Assembly: GCA_913049565.1 (NCBI GenBank)
Contig: CAJWZG010000012.1
Span: 1-24,772 of the forward strand
Length of the DNA stretch: 24,772 bases
DNA from: an uncultured Gammaproteobacteria bacterium
Lineage (GTDB): Bacteria; Pseudomonadota; Gammaproteobacteria; Pseudomonadales; Azotimanducaceae_A
Direction of reading: 5' to 3'
The translations under genes were made by a program, and so were the position numbers. The notes under the pieces were generated by a model that saw only the letters and a program-made list of their open reading frames with translations, was not told where the DNA came from and did no database searches. This document shows, one piece after another, positions 7,377 through 14,908 of this stretch. Position 1 is the stretch's first letter, and every line of letters starts with the position of its first letter.

Positions 7377-9356
7377 ATGACAACCCCATCACTCAATCAG
7401 GCACTGACGGTGAATTATCAGGACCTCGGCTTTCTGAGAGTAGCTGCGGCTTCACCTTCCTTGATTATCGGCGACCCTACTGCGAATGCCCAATCGATAC
7501 TTGAGCAAGCAAATGGGTTGGCTGATAACGGGGTTGCCCTAGGCGTCTTCCCGGAACTTTGCCTAACGGGATATTCTGCCGAAGATCTTTTTTTCTCAGA
7601 GGCATTGCTTAAGCAAGTCCGGCAGGCATTGGAACTTTTGAGTGACGTGCGTTTGCCACTGATGGCTGTCGGCATTCCATGGCGATTGGCTGATGGCCGC
7701 TTACTCAATTGTGCTGCGATGATTGGCGCGGGACGGGTTCTCGGTCTTGTACCCAAATCATTCCTGCCGAATTACAGCGAGTATTATGAACAACGTTGGT
7801 TCGTCTCTGGTCTTGGCGTAAACGAGACTGAAGTCGACCCACAACTCGGCACCTTTCAGGTGCGTATAGACCAACTCTTCGAGCTCGGCGAGGCTCTCGT
7901 AGCTACCGAGATTTGCGAGGACCTGTGGGCACCGATAAGCCCGAGCGTCAATGCGGCGCTTGCCGGAGCCAGTGTTATTTGCAACCTTTCAGCCAGCAAC
8001 GAGTTGATCAGCAAAGCCGATTATCGGCGCGACTTAGTCCGTATGACCAGCGCCAAAAGCTTTTGTGCGTACATTTATGCCGGGGCCGGGGCGCTGGAAT
8101 CCACCAAGGATGTCGTATTCGGTGGTCATTGCATGATTGCCGAGGCCGGCCAACTGCTGACGGAAAGCCAGCGCTTTGAACTTGGGCAACAGTCAGTGGC
8201 CGCAGACATCGACCTGCGGCGTTTGAAGCATGATCGCGGTCAAAACACCACATTCGCTCAAGCATCACGACCTAGACCGTACCGACGAATTGTGACGGAG
8301 AGTATGTTACGCGCTCTGCCAACTCTGCAGCGCTATTACTCCAAACAACCCTTCGTGCCATCGGACGAACACGAGTTCGCAGCAAGAGCACAAGAAATTT
8401 TACAGATTCAGTCAACGGGTTTGGCCCGACGCATGTTGGCGGCAAATACACAGCATTTAGTAATTGGCCTGTCTGGAGGCCTCGACTCGACGCTGGCTTT
8501 TTTGGTAGCAAAAGACGCGCTGACAAAACTCTCGTTACCGTCCTCACATTTGTACGCTGTTACCTTACCGGGGCCTGGCACTAGTGAGGGAACCCGCAGT
8601 AACGCACACAAATTAGCGCAAACGACAGGTGTTTCGTTGGAGGAAATCGGCATTGGTGCTGCCGTCACTCAGCACTTAAAAGACTTGAACCACAACGGTG
8701 AACACGATGTGGTATTCGAAAATGCGCAGGCGAGGGAACGCACCCAGATTTTGTTCAATTACGCCAATAAAGTGGGCGGCATCGTTGTTGGTACTGGCGA
8801 CCTCAGCGAGCTGGCTCTCGGCTGGGCGACGTTTAATGCCGATCAAATGGCTAACTACAACGTGAATGCCAGCGTGCCGAAAACTCTGATCGCCTACCTT
8901 GTACGCTGGTATGCCAAACACCGATCTGGGCCAGATCTCGCGGCAGTTTTAACGGATGTATTGAGCACCCCCATTAGCCCAGAGCTGATACCTCCAACCG
9001 GGGGAGAAATCAGTCAACGCACAGAAGACCTTGTAGGGCCATACGAACTCCACGATTTCTATCTCTATCACTGGCTGCGTTTTGGCGCGTCACCGACCAA
9101 AATTTTCTATCTGGCCTGCGATAGCTTTGGCGGCGTCTATGCCGCAGAGGTAATCGCCTATTGGCTTGGTCAATTCTTTCGCCGCTTTATGACCCAACAA
9201 TTCAAACGAACGACCCTACCACCGGGCCCTAAGGTGGGCAGCGTTAGCCTGTCACCACGTGGCGATTGGCGGATGCCCGACGAAGCCGGATTTACTCAAC
9301 TCATTGCGGAGATCGAGGCACTGCCGCTGAACTCTGCTGATTCGCTAACGGACTAA
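7377..9356 (+). CDS. nadE: Glutamine-dependent NAD(+) synthase
   Basis: A 659-residue two-domain enzyme that makes NAD+ from deamido-NAD+ with ATP and glutamine, in the cytosol. The N-terminal nitrilase-fold glutaminase shows its Glu-Lys-Cys triad: Glu60 in FPELCLTGYSAEDLF, Lys127 in VPKSFLPNYSEYYE and Cys180 in ATEICEDLW. The synthetase domain has the ATP pyrophosphatase loop SGGLDS (366-371), then GTGDLSELALGW and YNVNASVPKTL. The C-terminal FKRTTLPPGPK and SPRGDWRMP are typical of the long, tuberculosis-type NadE. No ribosome site precedes ATG 7377, and the possible -10 would give a nearly leaderless mRNA. A GTG at 7410 (VNYQDLGFLRVAAASP) also fits homologue starts. The stop overlaps a downstream ATG (TAATG). 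Confidence 0.96.
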   Translation: MTTPSLNQALTVNYQDLGFLRVAAASPSLIIGDPTANAQSILEQANGLADNGVALGVFPELCLTGYSAEDLFFSEALLKQVRQALELLSDVRLPLMAVGIPWRLADGRLLNCAAMIGAGRVLGLVPKSFLPNYSEYYEQRWFVSGLGVNETEVDPQLGTFQVRIDQLFELGEALVATEICEDLWAPISPSVNAALAGASVICNLSASNELISKADYRRDLVRMTSAKSFCAYIYAGAGALESTKDVVFGGHCMIAEAGQLLTESQRFELGQQSVAADIDLRRLKHDRGQNTTFAQASRPRPYRRIVTESMLRALPTLQRYYSKQPFVPSDEHEFAARAQEILQIQSTGLARRMLAANTQHLVIGLSGGLDSTLAFLVAKDALTKLSLPSSHLYAVTLPGPGTSEGTRSNAHKLAQTTGVSLEEIGIGAAVTQHLKDLNHNGEHDVVFENAQARERTQILFNYANKVGGIVVGTGDLSELALGWATFNADQMANYNVNASVPKTLIAYLVRWYAKHRSGPDLAAVLTDVLSTPISPELIPPTGGEISQRTEDLVGPYELHDFYLYHWLRFGASPTKIFYLACDSFGGVYAAEVIAYWLGQFFRRFMTQQFKRTTLPPGPKVGSVSLSPRGDWRMPDEAGFTQLIAEIEALPLNSADSLTD

Positions 9357-9373
9357 TGCCGGAAAACATTGTC

Positions 9374-10300
9374 ATGATCTACTATCGTATTTTGCTCGTC
9401 ACACTCTTTAGCCTGACCATTACGAACGCTACCTATGCCAGCAGCACTCACTGCGGCGAGCAGAGCGTATGGGTTGAAATTTTAGGTGCAGGCAGCGGAG
9501 AGTTGAATGACGGGCAGGCATCGCCAAGCTACCTAATTTGGCAGGACGATGTTGCCAGAGTCTTGGTCGACGTCGGTGCTGGCTCGCAAATCGGCTTTGA
9601 AAAATCCGGAGCAAACTTTGAAACCGTTGAAGCCATTGCGCTAACCCAGCTGCGACCCGATTACACCGGCGACCTGCCCGCTTATCTGAACGCCGCCCAA
9701 AGCGACACGCGAGACACGCGCCTAAGTATCTTGGGGCCTTCCGGCGACGGAGGAGAGAATCCATCAACCCGAGACTTCATGCAGCGAATGTTCGGCGCTC
9801 AGGGTGTGTACCCCTACTTGGCTAACGCGATCAAACCGCGCGCAAGCCTCGGCTATCGAGTACGCAGCGTCGATGTGCCGGCTACTGGCTCAAAGCGCTG
9901 GGCAGGCTATAAAACGAACAAAGTGAAAATGAGCGCGATCCCGGTGCACCATGGCGATATTCCTGCACTGGCGTGGCGTATTGAACTTGGTGGCAAAGTT
10001 ATCGTAATTACCGGCAGCTTCAATAATTCGAAAAATCTAGTCGCTAATTTTGCCAAGGATGCTGATGCGCTGGTGGTAAGCCATGCAATTCCTGAAAATT
10101 CGCGCGGCGCTCTGCGCGAACTGCATGCAAGGCCCTCTCAGTTGGGGCGGGTAGCGGATCAAGCCGACGCCAGAATGCTTATTCTCAGCCACAGAAACAC
10201 GCGCACCCGGGGACGAGAAAGCATTAGTCGCAATGCCATTGAAGAGAACTATAAGGGTGCGATTCTCTTCGCCAATGACGGCGAGTGTTGGGGGCTGTGA
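9374..10300 (+). CDS. Exported MBL-fold protein with decayed metal site
   Basis: A 308-residue metallo-beta-lactamase-fold protein with an N-terminal signal peptide (MIYYRILLVTLFSLTITNATYAS). The fold is recognisable from LGAGSGELNDGQASPSYLIW, VLVDVGAGS, VHHGDIPALAWRIELGGKVI and LILSHRN. Where active relatives have THxHxDHTGDLP, this one reads TQLRPDYTGDLP (residues 91-102), so three metal-binding His are lost. The SGDT motif has become ITGSF. Two His remain (the VHHGD and LSHRN regions). It is probably catalytically altered or a non-enzymatic binding protein. The 9374 start is chosen because GGAAAAC lies 7 bases upstream and it gives a clean signal peptide. An ATG at 9356, inside the nadE stop, would add six residues. 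Coupled to nadE; the reason for the pairing is unknown. Confidence 0.85.
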   Translation: MIYYRILLVTLFSLTITNATYASSTHCGEQSVWVEILGAGSGELNDGQASPSYLIWQDDVARVLVDVGAGSQIGFEKSGANFETVEAIALTQLRPDYTGDLPAYLNAAQSDTRDTRLSILGPSGDGGENPSTRDFMQRMFGAQGVYPYLANAIKPRASLGYRVRSVDVPATGSKRWAGYKTNKVKMSAIPVHHGDIPALAWRIELGGKVIVITGSFNNSKNLVANFAKDADALVVSHAIPENSRGALRELHARPSQLGRVADQADARMLILSHRNTRTRGRESISRNAIEENYKGAILFANDGECWGL

Positions 10301-10322
10301 GATCCTGCCCTTGAGCAACCGC

Positions 10323-11627
10323 CTATTGCACCCCTGCGCGCAAGTAATCTACAGCTAAACGCGTCATCGCGTGAACGCCCAAGGGCAAGGCACCTTCGTC
10401 CACATAAAAGTAAGGTGAGTGGTTGGGGATAGCCATCTTCCCCGGCACATCTGCAGGTCTAGCGCCGATGAAAAAAAAGAAGCCCGGCACTTGCTCTTGA
10501 AAGAAGGAAAAATCCTCTGCGCCGGTAATCGGCGCTGGGGTCGAGATATTTTCTGCGCCATAGATGGCTTCAATCGTAGGCCGCAACTGAGCTGTCAGCT
10601 TCGCGTGGTTATAGGTTACTGGCACGCCCGGGTCGATATCCAATGTAGCACTAGCGCCCTGCGACGCGGCCACTTGCGTCACAATCCGCTCAATTTTCTC
10701 GTGCACCTGGGCACGGATATCGGGATCAAAAGTACGAATCGTGCCACTCAGGCGAGCTGTTTCGGGCACGATGTTATTCCGCACCCCGGCCTCAAATTGT
10801 CCCACCGTCACCACTACCGGATGTTGAGTGATGTCGACCTGACGACTGGTAATCGTCTGCAAACCGTTAACAATTTGCGCCCCTGCAACAATCGGATCCA
10901 CGCCAGCCCATGGGCGCGCTCCGTGAGTTTGGCTACCAGTAATTTCTACATCGAAACGTTGCGCACTGGCCATCAAACCAAGAGGGCGAAAGCTCACCTT
11001 ACCGACCTCATCGCTTTGAGAGATATGAAGACCGACCACTGCGTCTACTTTCGGATTTTCTAGCGCCCCCTCCTCAATCATCATCTTAGCGCCACCGTTT
11101 TCACCTTTTGGTGGGCCTTCTTCCGCAGGCTGAAATAAGAACTTCACCGTTCCCGGAAGCTCATCACGCACACTTGCGAGAACCTCTGCGGCCCCCATCA
11201 GAATCGCCACATGATTGTCGTGGCCACAAGCATGCATAACGCCAACCTCGCGGCCTTGATACTCGCCGCGAACCTTGGATGCATAGAAAAGTCCGGTTTT
11301 TTCCGTTACCGGGAGCGCATCCATGTCGGCGCGTAACGCAATTACAGGACCGGGCTTCCCTCCTCTTAAAACGCCTACAACCCCGGTGTGAGCAACCCCC
11401 ATCTGCACCTCAATACCCAAATCTCGCAGATGCTCGGCAACCAACTCCCCAGTGCGAAACTCACGATTAGACAGCTCCGGATTAGCATGGATATCGCGCC
11501 GCCAAGCGACCACCTTATCTGATACCGCGGCGACTCCATCAGCGATAGATTCGTTCAACGAATCAGCGGTCGCTTGCAGAGCCGGTGCTGACAATATAAA
11601 AGTCAAAAATACTTTGACTGCTCGCAT
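10323..11627 (-). CDS. Secreted M20 family amidohydrolase/peptidase
   Basis: A 434-residue zinc amidohydrolase of the M20D type (hippurate hydrolase, IAA-amino acid hydrolase and N-acyl-amino acid deacylase relatives). A signal peptide (about residues 1-22, ending ALQATA) suggests a periplasmic location. Metal and catalytic motifs are present: RRDIHANPELSNREF, LRADMDALPV, HACGHDNHVA (Cys134, His136), PAEEG (Glu169/Glu170), His201 in GLHISQ, and the C-terminal TGAEDFSFF. The middle segment, ITGSQTHGARPWAGVDP, is the dimerisation-domain His motif. It should cleave an N-acyl or N-aryl amide from an amino acid; the exact substrate is unknown. GGGAG lies before the ATG. A 98-residue unknown gene lies 57 bases upstream on the same strand, and the gene converges with the MBL protein. 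Confidence 0.93.
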   Translation of the reverse strand: MRAVKVFLTFILSAPALQATADSLNESIADGVAAVSDKVVAWRRDIHANPELSNREFRTGELVAEHLRDLGIEVQMGVAHTGVVGVLRGGKPGPVIALRADMDALPVTEKTGLFYASKVRGEYQGREVGVMHACGHDNHVAILMGAAEVLASVRDELPGTVKFLFQPAEEGPPKGENGGAKMMIEEGALENPKVDAVVGLHISQSDEVGKVSFRPLGLMASAQRFDVEITGSQTHGARPWAGVDPIVAGAQIVNGLQTITSRQVDITQHPVVVTVGQFEAGVRNNIVPETARLSGTIRTFDPDIRAQVHEKIERIVTQVAASQGASATLDIDPGVPVTYNHAKLTAQLRPTIEAIYGAENISTPAPITGAEDFSFFQEQVPGFFFFIGARPADVPGKMAIPNHSPYFYVDEGALPLGVHAMTRLAVDYLRAGVQ

Positions 11628-11684
11628 AAAGATCTCCCAACGATTATTCAGAGCACTGCAGCTAATGCAACGCTCTACCAGCGG

Positions 11685-11981
11685 CTACCAGTCTCGCTCT
11701 TTTTTTAATTCTGTGAAGCCCAGCTGGTCTTGCATACAGCTTACAAAAGTTGGGTAGCGCGAGGGTAAATCCGCAAGATCGAAGTCCTGCGCTATGGCGC
11801 CGCGCTGTTCGTGCTCTAACAAAAATTTAAAGGCCTGAATCAGCACCCACTCCTGCGTATTTGTGCCTGCACAGAGGATTTGGTGGAAGTCAGGATCGAG
11901 AATGACACGATGAAAACTCTCGGCGCTACCCTCTAAGACAACTTCATAGACATTGATTCCCACCAGATTCACACTAATCAC
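11685..11981 (-). CDS. Hypothetical protein, 98 residues
   Basis: I do not recognise a family. The product is a small soluble protein (no signal peptide or membrane span) with mixed beta then alpha character: VNLVGINVYEVVLEGSAESF, then an acidic, aromatic C-terminal half. The start is a GTG at 11981 with a weak GAGAAAAA site; the in-frame GTG at 11972 is an alternative. It lies 57 bases upstream of the M20 amidohydrolase on the same strand and is divergent from the thioesterase gene, only 32 bases away. The codon pattern looks like that of the neighbours and the frame fills an otherwise empty gap, which supports it being real. Confidence 0.6.
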   Translation of the reverse strand: MISVNLVGINVYEVVLEGSAESFHRVILDPDFHQILCAGTNTQEWVLIQAFKFLLEHEQRGAIAQDFDLADLPSRYPTFVSCMQDQLGFTELKKERDW

Positions 11982-12013
11982 GTTTTTTTCTCGACCGTCC
12001 GTGGACTAACCTT

Positions 12014-12484
12014 ATGATGAACGACCGTGCCCCGAACACCAAAGCCCTTTGCCAACAACTGCAAACCATCTGGCACGAGCAAATACCCTTATCTGCAGCC
12101 ATGCAAATGCGCATTGCAGACTTTGACGGCCACGTGCTTACCACCGAAGCCTCACTGACTCCCAACGTCAATGTTCATGGAACGGCTTTTGCGGGCAGCC
12201 TCTACGCGATACAGGCGCTGACAGGTTGGGGAATGATGCATCTACAACTCAAGCTCAATGCGTTGGATGCCTCGATCGTCATAGCCAGCGGTCAAATCAA
12301 CTACGCCAAGCCAGTAGCCCAAGATATTTTCGTGCGCTGCAGGTTTGGCGAACAACTCGCTGAGATGGAAAAACTCAAGTCATCTGGCAAAGGCCGTTTC
12401 CCGTTAACCAGCCAAGTGCTGCTAGCAGATGGAGAACCAGCCGGTGAGTTCTCCGGCGTTTATGCTGTGCGCCTAAATCCTTGA
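12014..12484 (+). CDS. Hotdog-fold thioesterase, YiiD C-terminal type
   Basis: A 156-residue protein resembling the putative thioesterase domain found at the C-terminus of YiiD. The hotdog core is seen in LTTEASLTPNVNVHGTAFAG followed by SLYAIQALTGWGMMHLQLKL (central helix), then ASGQINYAKPVAQDIFVRC and the final strand GEFSGVYAVRL. Relatives hydrolyse acyl-CoA or acyl-ACP thioesters; the substrate of this group is not defined. Two consecutive ATG codons (12014 and 12017) could start it. Its last 25 bases overlap the end of the convergent membrane protein gene. Confidence 0.8.
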   Translation: MMNDRAPNTKALCQQLQTIWHEQIPLSAAMQMRIADFDGHVLTTEASLTPNVNVHGTAFAGSLYAIQALTGWGMMHLQLKLNALDASIVIASGQINYAKPVAQDIFVRCRFGEQLAEMEKLKSSGKGRFPLTSQVLLADGEPAGEFSGVYAVRLNP

Positions 12485-13059
12485 GCAATCAAGGCGGCAA
12501 GACGAACACTGAGAGCCACCATACCCAAGGCTGCCATTGCTTGTGCCCACAGGGAGCCGGTACTCACTGCCGTGGCAATAAAGGTCTGCATAAAAATTAA
12601 CCACACGTAGTGGATGCCGAAAAGATGCAAACGGCGCCATCTCAAGCCGAGCTTACCCTGTGCGTAGTTGATGCTGGTCGCTGCCATAACCCAAAGCAAA
12701 ACAAAAGCAGCACCGCCGAAGATGACGGTAAGCCACTCAAGAGTTTCACCCGAAACTACGACATAGGCCCACACATACCCAAAATGTACTGTCTGCACGA
12801 GCGCAGCGGCGAGACCAAGATAACGCCTATGTTGCAGCAATAATCCACGATTGCGCAGCAGCTGGGCTATAGGCCGGGCGATGTAAGCCAAGAGGAACAT
12901 AGCGAAAGCTAACCGGGCAGTGACTCTCATCATGAACCCTATATGCTCGGCCAAATTGTCAACGTCGGATAACGCCGACGCCTCAGCGAGAGCCACTACC
13001 ATCACCAAGACGGATAGGCCCAAGATCGCGTAATTGATCGCTGGGTTACTGATCTGCAT
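12460..13059 (-). CDS. Ferric reductase-like transmembrane heme protein
   Basis: A 199-residue integral membrane protein with about six hydrophobic helices. Histidines sit where ferric-reductase-like transmembrane proteins (MsrQ/YedZ and relatives) coordinate heme b: His77 in LLQHRRYLGL, His92 in QTVHFGY, His145 and His150 in LHLFGIHYVW. It lacks FAD/NAD domains, so it would pass electrons from quinone or a partner, as MsrQ does for MsrP, but no msrP is adjacent. A perfect ribosome site (AGGAAGGAGG) comes from a duplicated 16-base unit that also overlaps the stop of the upstream TonB-like gene. Its 3' end overlaps the convergent thioesterase gene by 25 bases. Confidence 0.75.
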   Translation of the reverse strand: MQISNPAINYAILGLSVLVMVVALAEASALSDVDNLAEHIGFMMRVTARLAFAMFLLAYIARPIAQLLRNRGLLLQHRRYLGLAAALVQTVHFGYVWAYVVVSGETLEWLTVIFGGAAFVLLWVMAATSINYAQGKLGLRWRRLHLFGIHYVWLIFMQTFIATAVSTGSLWAQAMAALGMVALSVRLAALIAQGFRRTA

Positions 13060-13089
13060 TTTCCTCCTTCCTAATTTTCCTCCTTCCTA
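13058..13089. repeat. Perfect 16-base tandem duplication at an intergenic ribosome site
   Basis: The unit ATTTTCCTCCTTCCTA occurs twice without a mismatch (13058-13073 and 13074-13089). Read on the minus strand, the first unit encodes the RKEEN end of the TonB-like protein. The stop TAG starts the second unit, which supplies AGGAAGGAGG immediately ahead of the next ATG at 13059. Confidence 0.97.
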
Positions 13090-13481
13090 TATGTTGCTCT
13101 GGCCCTGGGGATTCGAAACTCCAGAGTACTGGTAAGGTCTAAAACTGCTTGGGCCTCACCCTTTTGCACTCGGGGTTTGAACCGCCAACTGCGCACAGCC
13201 TGCAACGCCGATTCATCGAACAGATCGAGCGGCTCGCTCGCAGTAACTGAAGCATTCACAGCCCGTCCATCGACAGTCACGTCGTATCGAACCGTGACCT
13301 GTCCAGCGATACCATCGGCGAGCAAATTGGCAGGATAGATGGGGGCACTGCCGCTGACCCATTGGAGGGGCTGATTAGCGACGGGCCCAAGGGTGCAGGA
13401 TACCAAGAACGTAATAGCCGAAAGCCAGACCAACGGCCGACAAAATCGATGACCGGCAGCAAAAACGCCACGAACGTTCAC
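13071..13481 (-). CDS. TonB C-terminal-domain lipoprotein
   Basis: A 136-residue protein with an N-terminal hydrophobic segment ending in a lipobox (FLVSC, Cys29), so probably a lipoprotein, then a TonB C-terminal domain. The domain is seen in PIYPANLLADGIAGQVTVRY, VTVDGRAVN, and DESALQAVRSWRFKPRVQKG. TonB domains normally contact outer-membrane receptors. Here the proline-rich linker of a full TonB is absent and the membrane tether is short, so an energy-transducing role is doubtful. The start is a GTG at 13481 with AGAGG five bases upstream. The downstream heme membrane gene starts 11 bases after its stop, so the two are co-transcribed. Confidence 0.82.
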   Translation of the reverse strand: MNVRGVFAAGHRFCRPLVWLSAITFLVSCTLGPVANQPLQWVSGSAPIYPANLLADGIAGQVTVRYDVTVDGRAVNASVTASEPLDLFDESALQAVRSWRFKPRVQKGEAQAVLDLTSTLEFRIPRARATYRKEEN

Positions 13482-13511
13482 GGTATCCTCTCGCCTGTCT
13501 TATCCATCCCT

Positions 13512-13517
13512 TATAAT
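13512..13517 (+). promoter_or_regulatory. Possible -10 box for the DUF2970 gene
   Basis: A consensus TATAAT lies 36 bases ahead of ATG 13554, between divergent genes. No recognisable -35 lies at the normal distance, so the promoter call is tentative. Confidence 0.35.
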
Positions 13518-13553
13518 GATCCGCGCTCTTCTTTCAGTCTATTGGTACCTGCT

Positions 13554-13823
13554 ATGTCCGATCCTACACAGACGAGACCTTCAGAAACTTCTTTCCCGGA
13601 TGGGCCGAACCAGCAACCGGAGGATCTGGAACCACTCACTCTCATTCAAATTTTTGGTAGCGCTATCGCCGCCATGATTGGCGTTCAATCCAAAGAAAAG
13701 CGCGAACGAGACTTCGCTAGGGGCAAGGCCAGTCAATTCGTAATCGTCGGCTTAGTTCTAACAGCGGCATTCGTGCTGATCATGGCTGGGGTCGTCTCTG
13801 TTGTACTTAACTTTGTTACTTAG
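13554..13823 (+). CDS. DUF2970 domain small membrane protein
   Basis: An 89-residue protein with a polar N-terminus, the DUF2970 core (LIQIFGSAIAAMIGVQSKEK, then RERDFARGK) and one C-terminal membrane helix (about residues 60-86). DUF2970 proteins occur in beta- and gammaproteobacteria and their function is unknown. A longer open frame upstream (from 13362) overlaps the start of the TonB-like gene and has no family similarity, so ATG 13554 is chosen. The stop overlaps that of the convergent sugar kinase by three or four bases. Confidence 0.85.
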   Translation: MSDPTQTRPSETSFPDGPNQQPEDLEPLTLIQIFGSAIAAMIGVQSKEKRERDFARGKASQFVIVGLVLTAAFVLIMAGVVSVVLNFVT

Positions 13824-14908
13824 TCTAAGTTTGCAGACACCTTGCTAGCGATCTCGCGCATTTGCAGCTCGTAAGTCTGAAACTGACGATAGAGATCAAA
13901 TTGCTCAATTGCTCTGCGTAAATTTTCCCCAGTCTGGCTCACTACGAAGTAACGATTGCCACTGATATAGTCTGTTAGAAAACGTAAACCGAGCATAAAT
14001 GCTAGAAATCCTGGTGCCAGCGCCAAAAGCTGGTTGGTCGTCGAGTGGTCATCAGGCAATGCGCCTCGTCCGGCTAGGAACCCCTCAATACAGGTGCGAT
14101 AGTCTTCCTCATGGAAGCCTCCTCGGCTGTAAGAAATCGACCTGACTAAATCGCCAAAATCCCAAGCCCAATTGCCATGCATACAGTTGTCTAGATCAAT
14201 CACAGCCAAAACGCGCTTACGGTCGCAATCGAATAGCAAATTGTTGATCTTGCAATCGCCATGAATCATTGCGTTGCGCCGCAAAATTTCGTCAGGCCAT
14301 TGGCGGCTCGCGGCCACAAGATCAAGCCATTGTCTTAACGGTTGGAGGGTAGATTGACTGAGCTGATCAACCGCTTGATCAAAAGCGTCAAGGTAGCTGC
14401 TCATGCTCAGGAAACCGGGAATGGTCTGCGCAAGATCTCCGGGAGTAAATACGCTAATGGTTCGCTGAAATGCCCCAAAGGCGGCGGCCGCTTCTCGTAT
14501 CTGAGCTCGCTCGGTTGGCGGATCGCAGGTGACGGATCTGTCAACAAAACGCCACAGCCGCCAAGCGTTCTCATCATTAGGCCTCTTTTCATAGGAATAT
14601 GCTTGGCCGTTGGGGGTTATAACCAGTTCCGGAACTTGGTAGGCATTTGTAAACTGTATATCGGTCGCCAACTGATCAAGCAATCTTGAGGTCTGCTGCA
14701 TGAGCAGTTCGACATCACGATAGACCTCACCGTTGACTCGCTGCAGCACATAACGCGCACCCTCTTTGGCAGTGTTGTGAAGCAAAAATGTTTGATGAAT
14801 GTGGCCGTTACCCAAGGGCTCAATCACCAGCGAGTGCTGCGGCGCTGAGCCAAACCATGCCGCGGCGGCCTCACGAGCGTCGGCTTTCGTTTGACCCACT
14901 ACGTCCAT
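13820..14908 (-). CDS. Phosphotransferase (APH/NahK-like sugar kinase)
   Basis: A 362-residue kinase of the aminoglycoside phosphotransferase fold. The N lobe shows LGNGHIHQTFLL (residues 32-43, nucleotide loop) and RYVLQRVN. The C lobe has the catalytic HGDCKINN (His216, Asp218, Asn223) and the metal-binding VIDLDNCMHG (Asp238, Asp240). The GNGHIHQTF pattern and context match N-acetylhexosamine 1-kinase (NahK), which phosphorylates GlcNAc/GalNAc at C1. The gene starts in the stop of the GH20 hexosaminidase (TAATG at 14910-14906), so the kinase probably handles the sugar that enzyme releases. A TTG 39 bases upstream would add residues overlapping GH20 and is not preferred. Substrate choice is inference. 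Confidence 0.82.
   Translation of the reverse strand: MDVVGQTKADAREAAAAWFGSAPQHSLVIEPLGNGHIHQTFLLHNTAKEGARYVLQRVNGEVYRDVELLMQQTSRLLDQLATDIQFTNAYQVPELVITPNGQAYSYEKRPNDENAWRLWRFVDRSVTCDPPTERAQIREAAAAFGAFQRTISVFTPGDLAQTIPGFLSMSSYLDAFDQAVDQLSQSTLQPLRQWLDLVAASRQWPDEILRRNAMIHGDCKINNLLFDCDRKRVLAVIDLDNCMHGNWAWDFGDLVRSISYSRGGFHEEDYRTCIEGFLAGRGALPDDHSTTNQLLALAPGFLAFMLGLRFLTDYISGNRYFVVSQTGENLRRAIEQFDLYRQFQTYELQMREIASKVSANLD

Noticed and set aside
10419..11063. Plus-strand 214-codon frame inside the amidohydrolase
   Set aside because: It is opposite a clear M20 enzyme and its residues look like antisense translation.
13362..13553. Upstream extension of the DUF2970 protein
   Set aside because: It overlaps the TonB-like gene, shows no family similarity, and ATG 13554 begins a complete protein.
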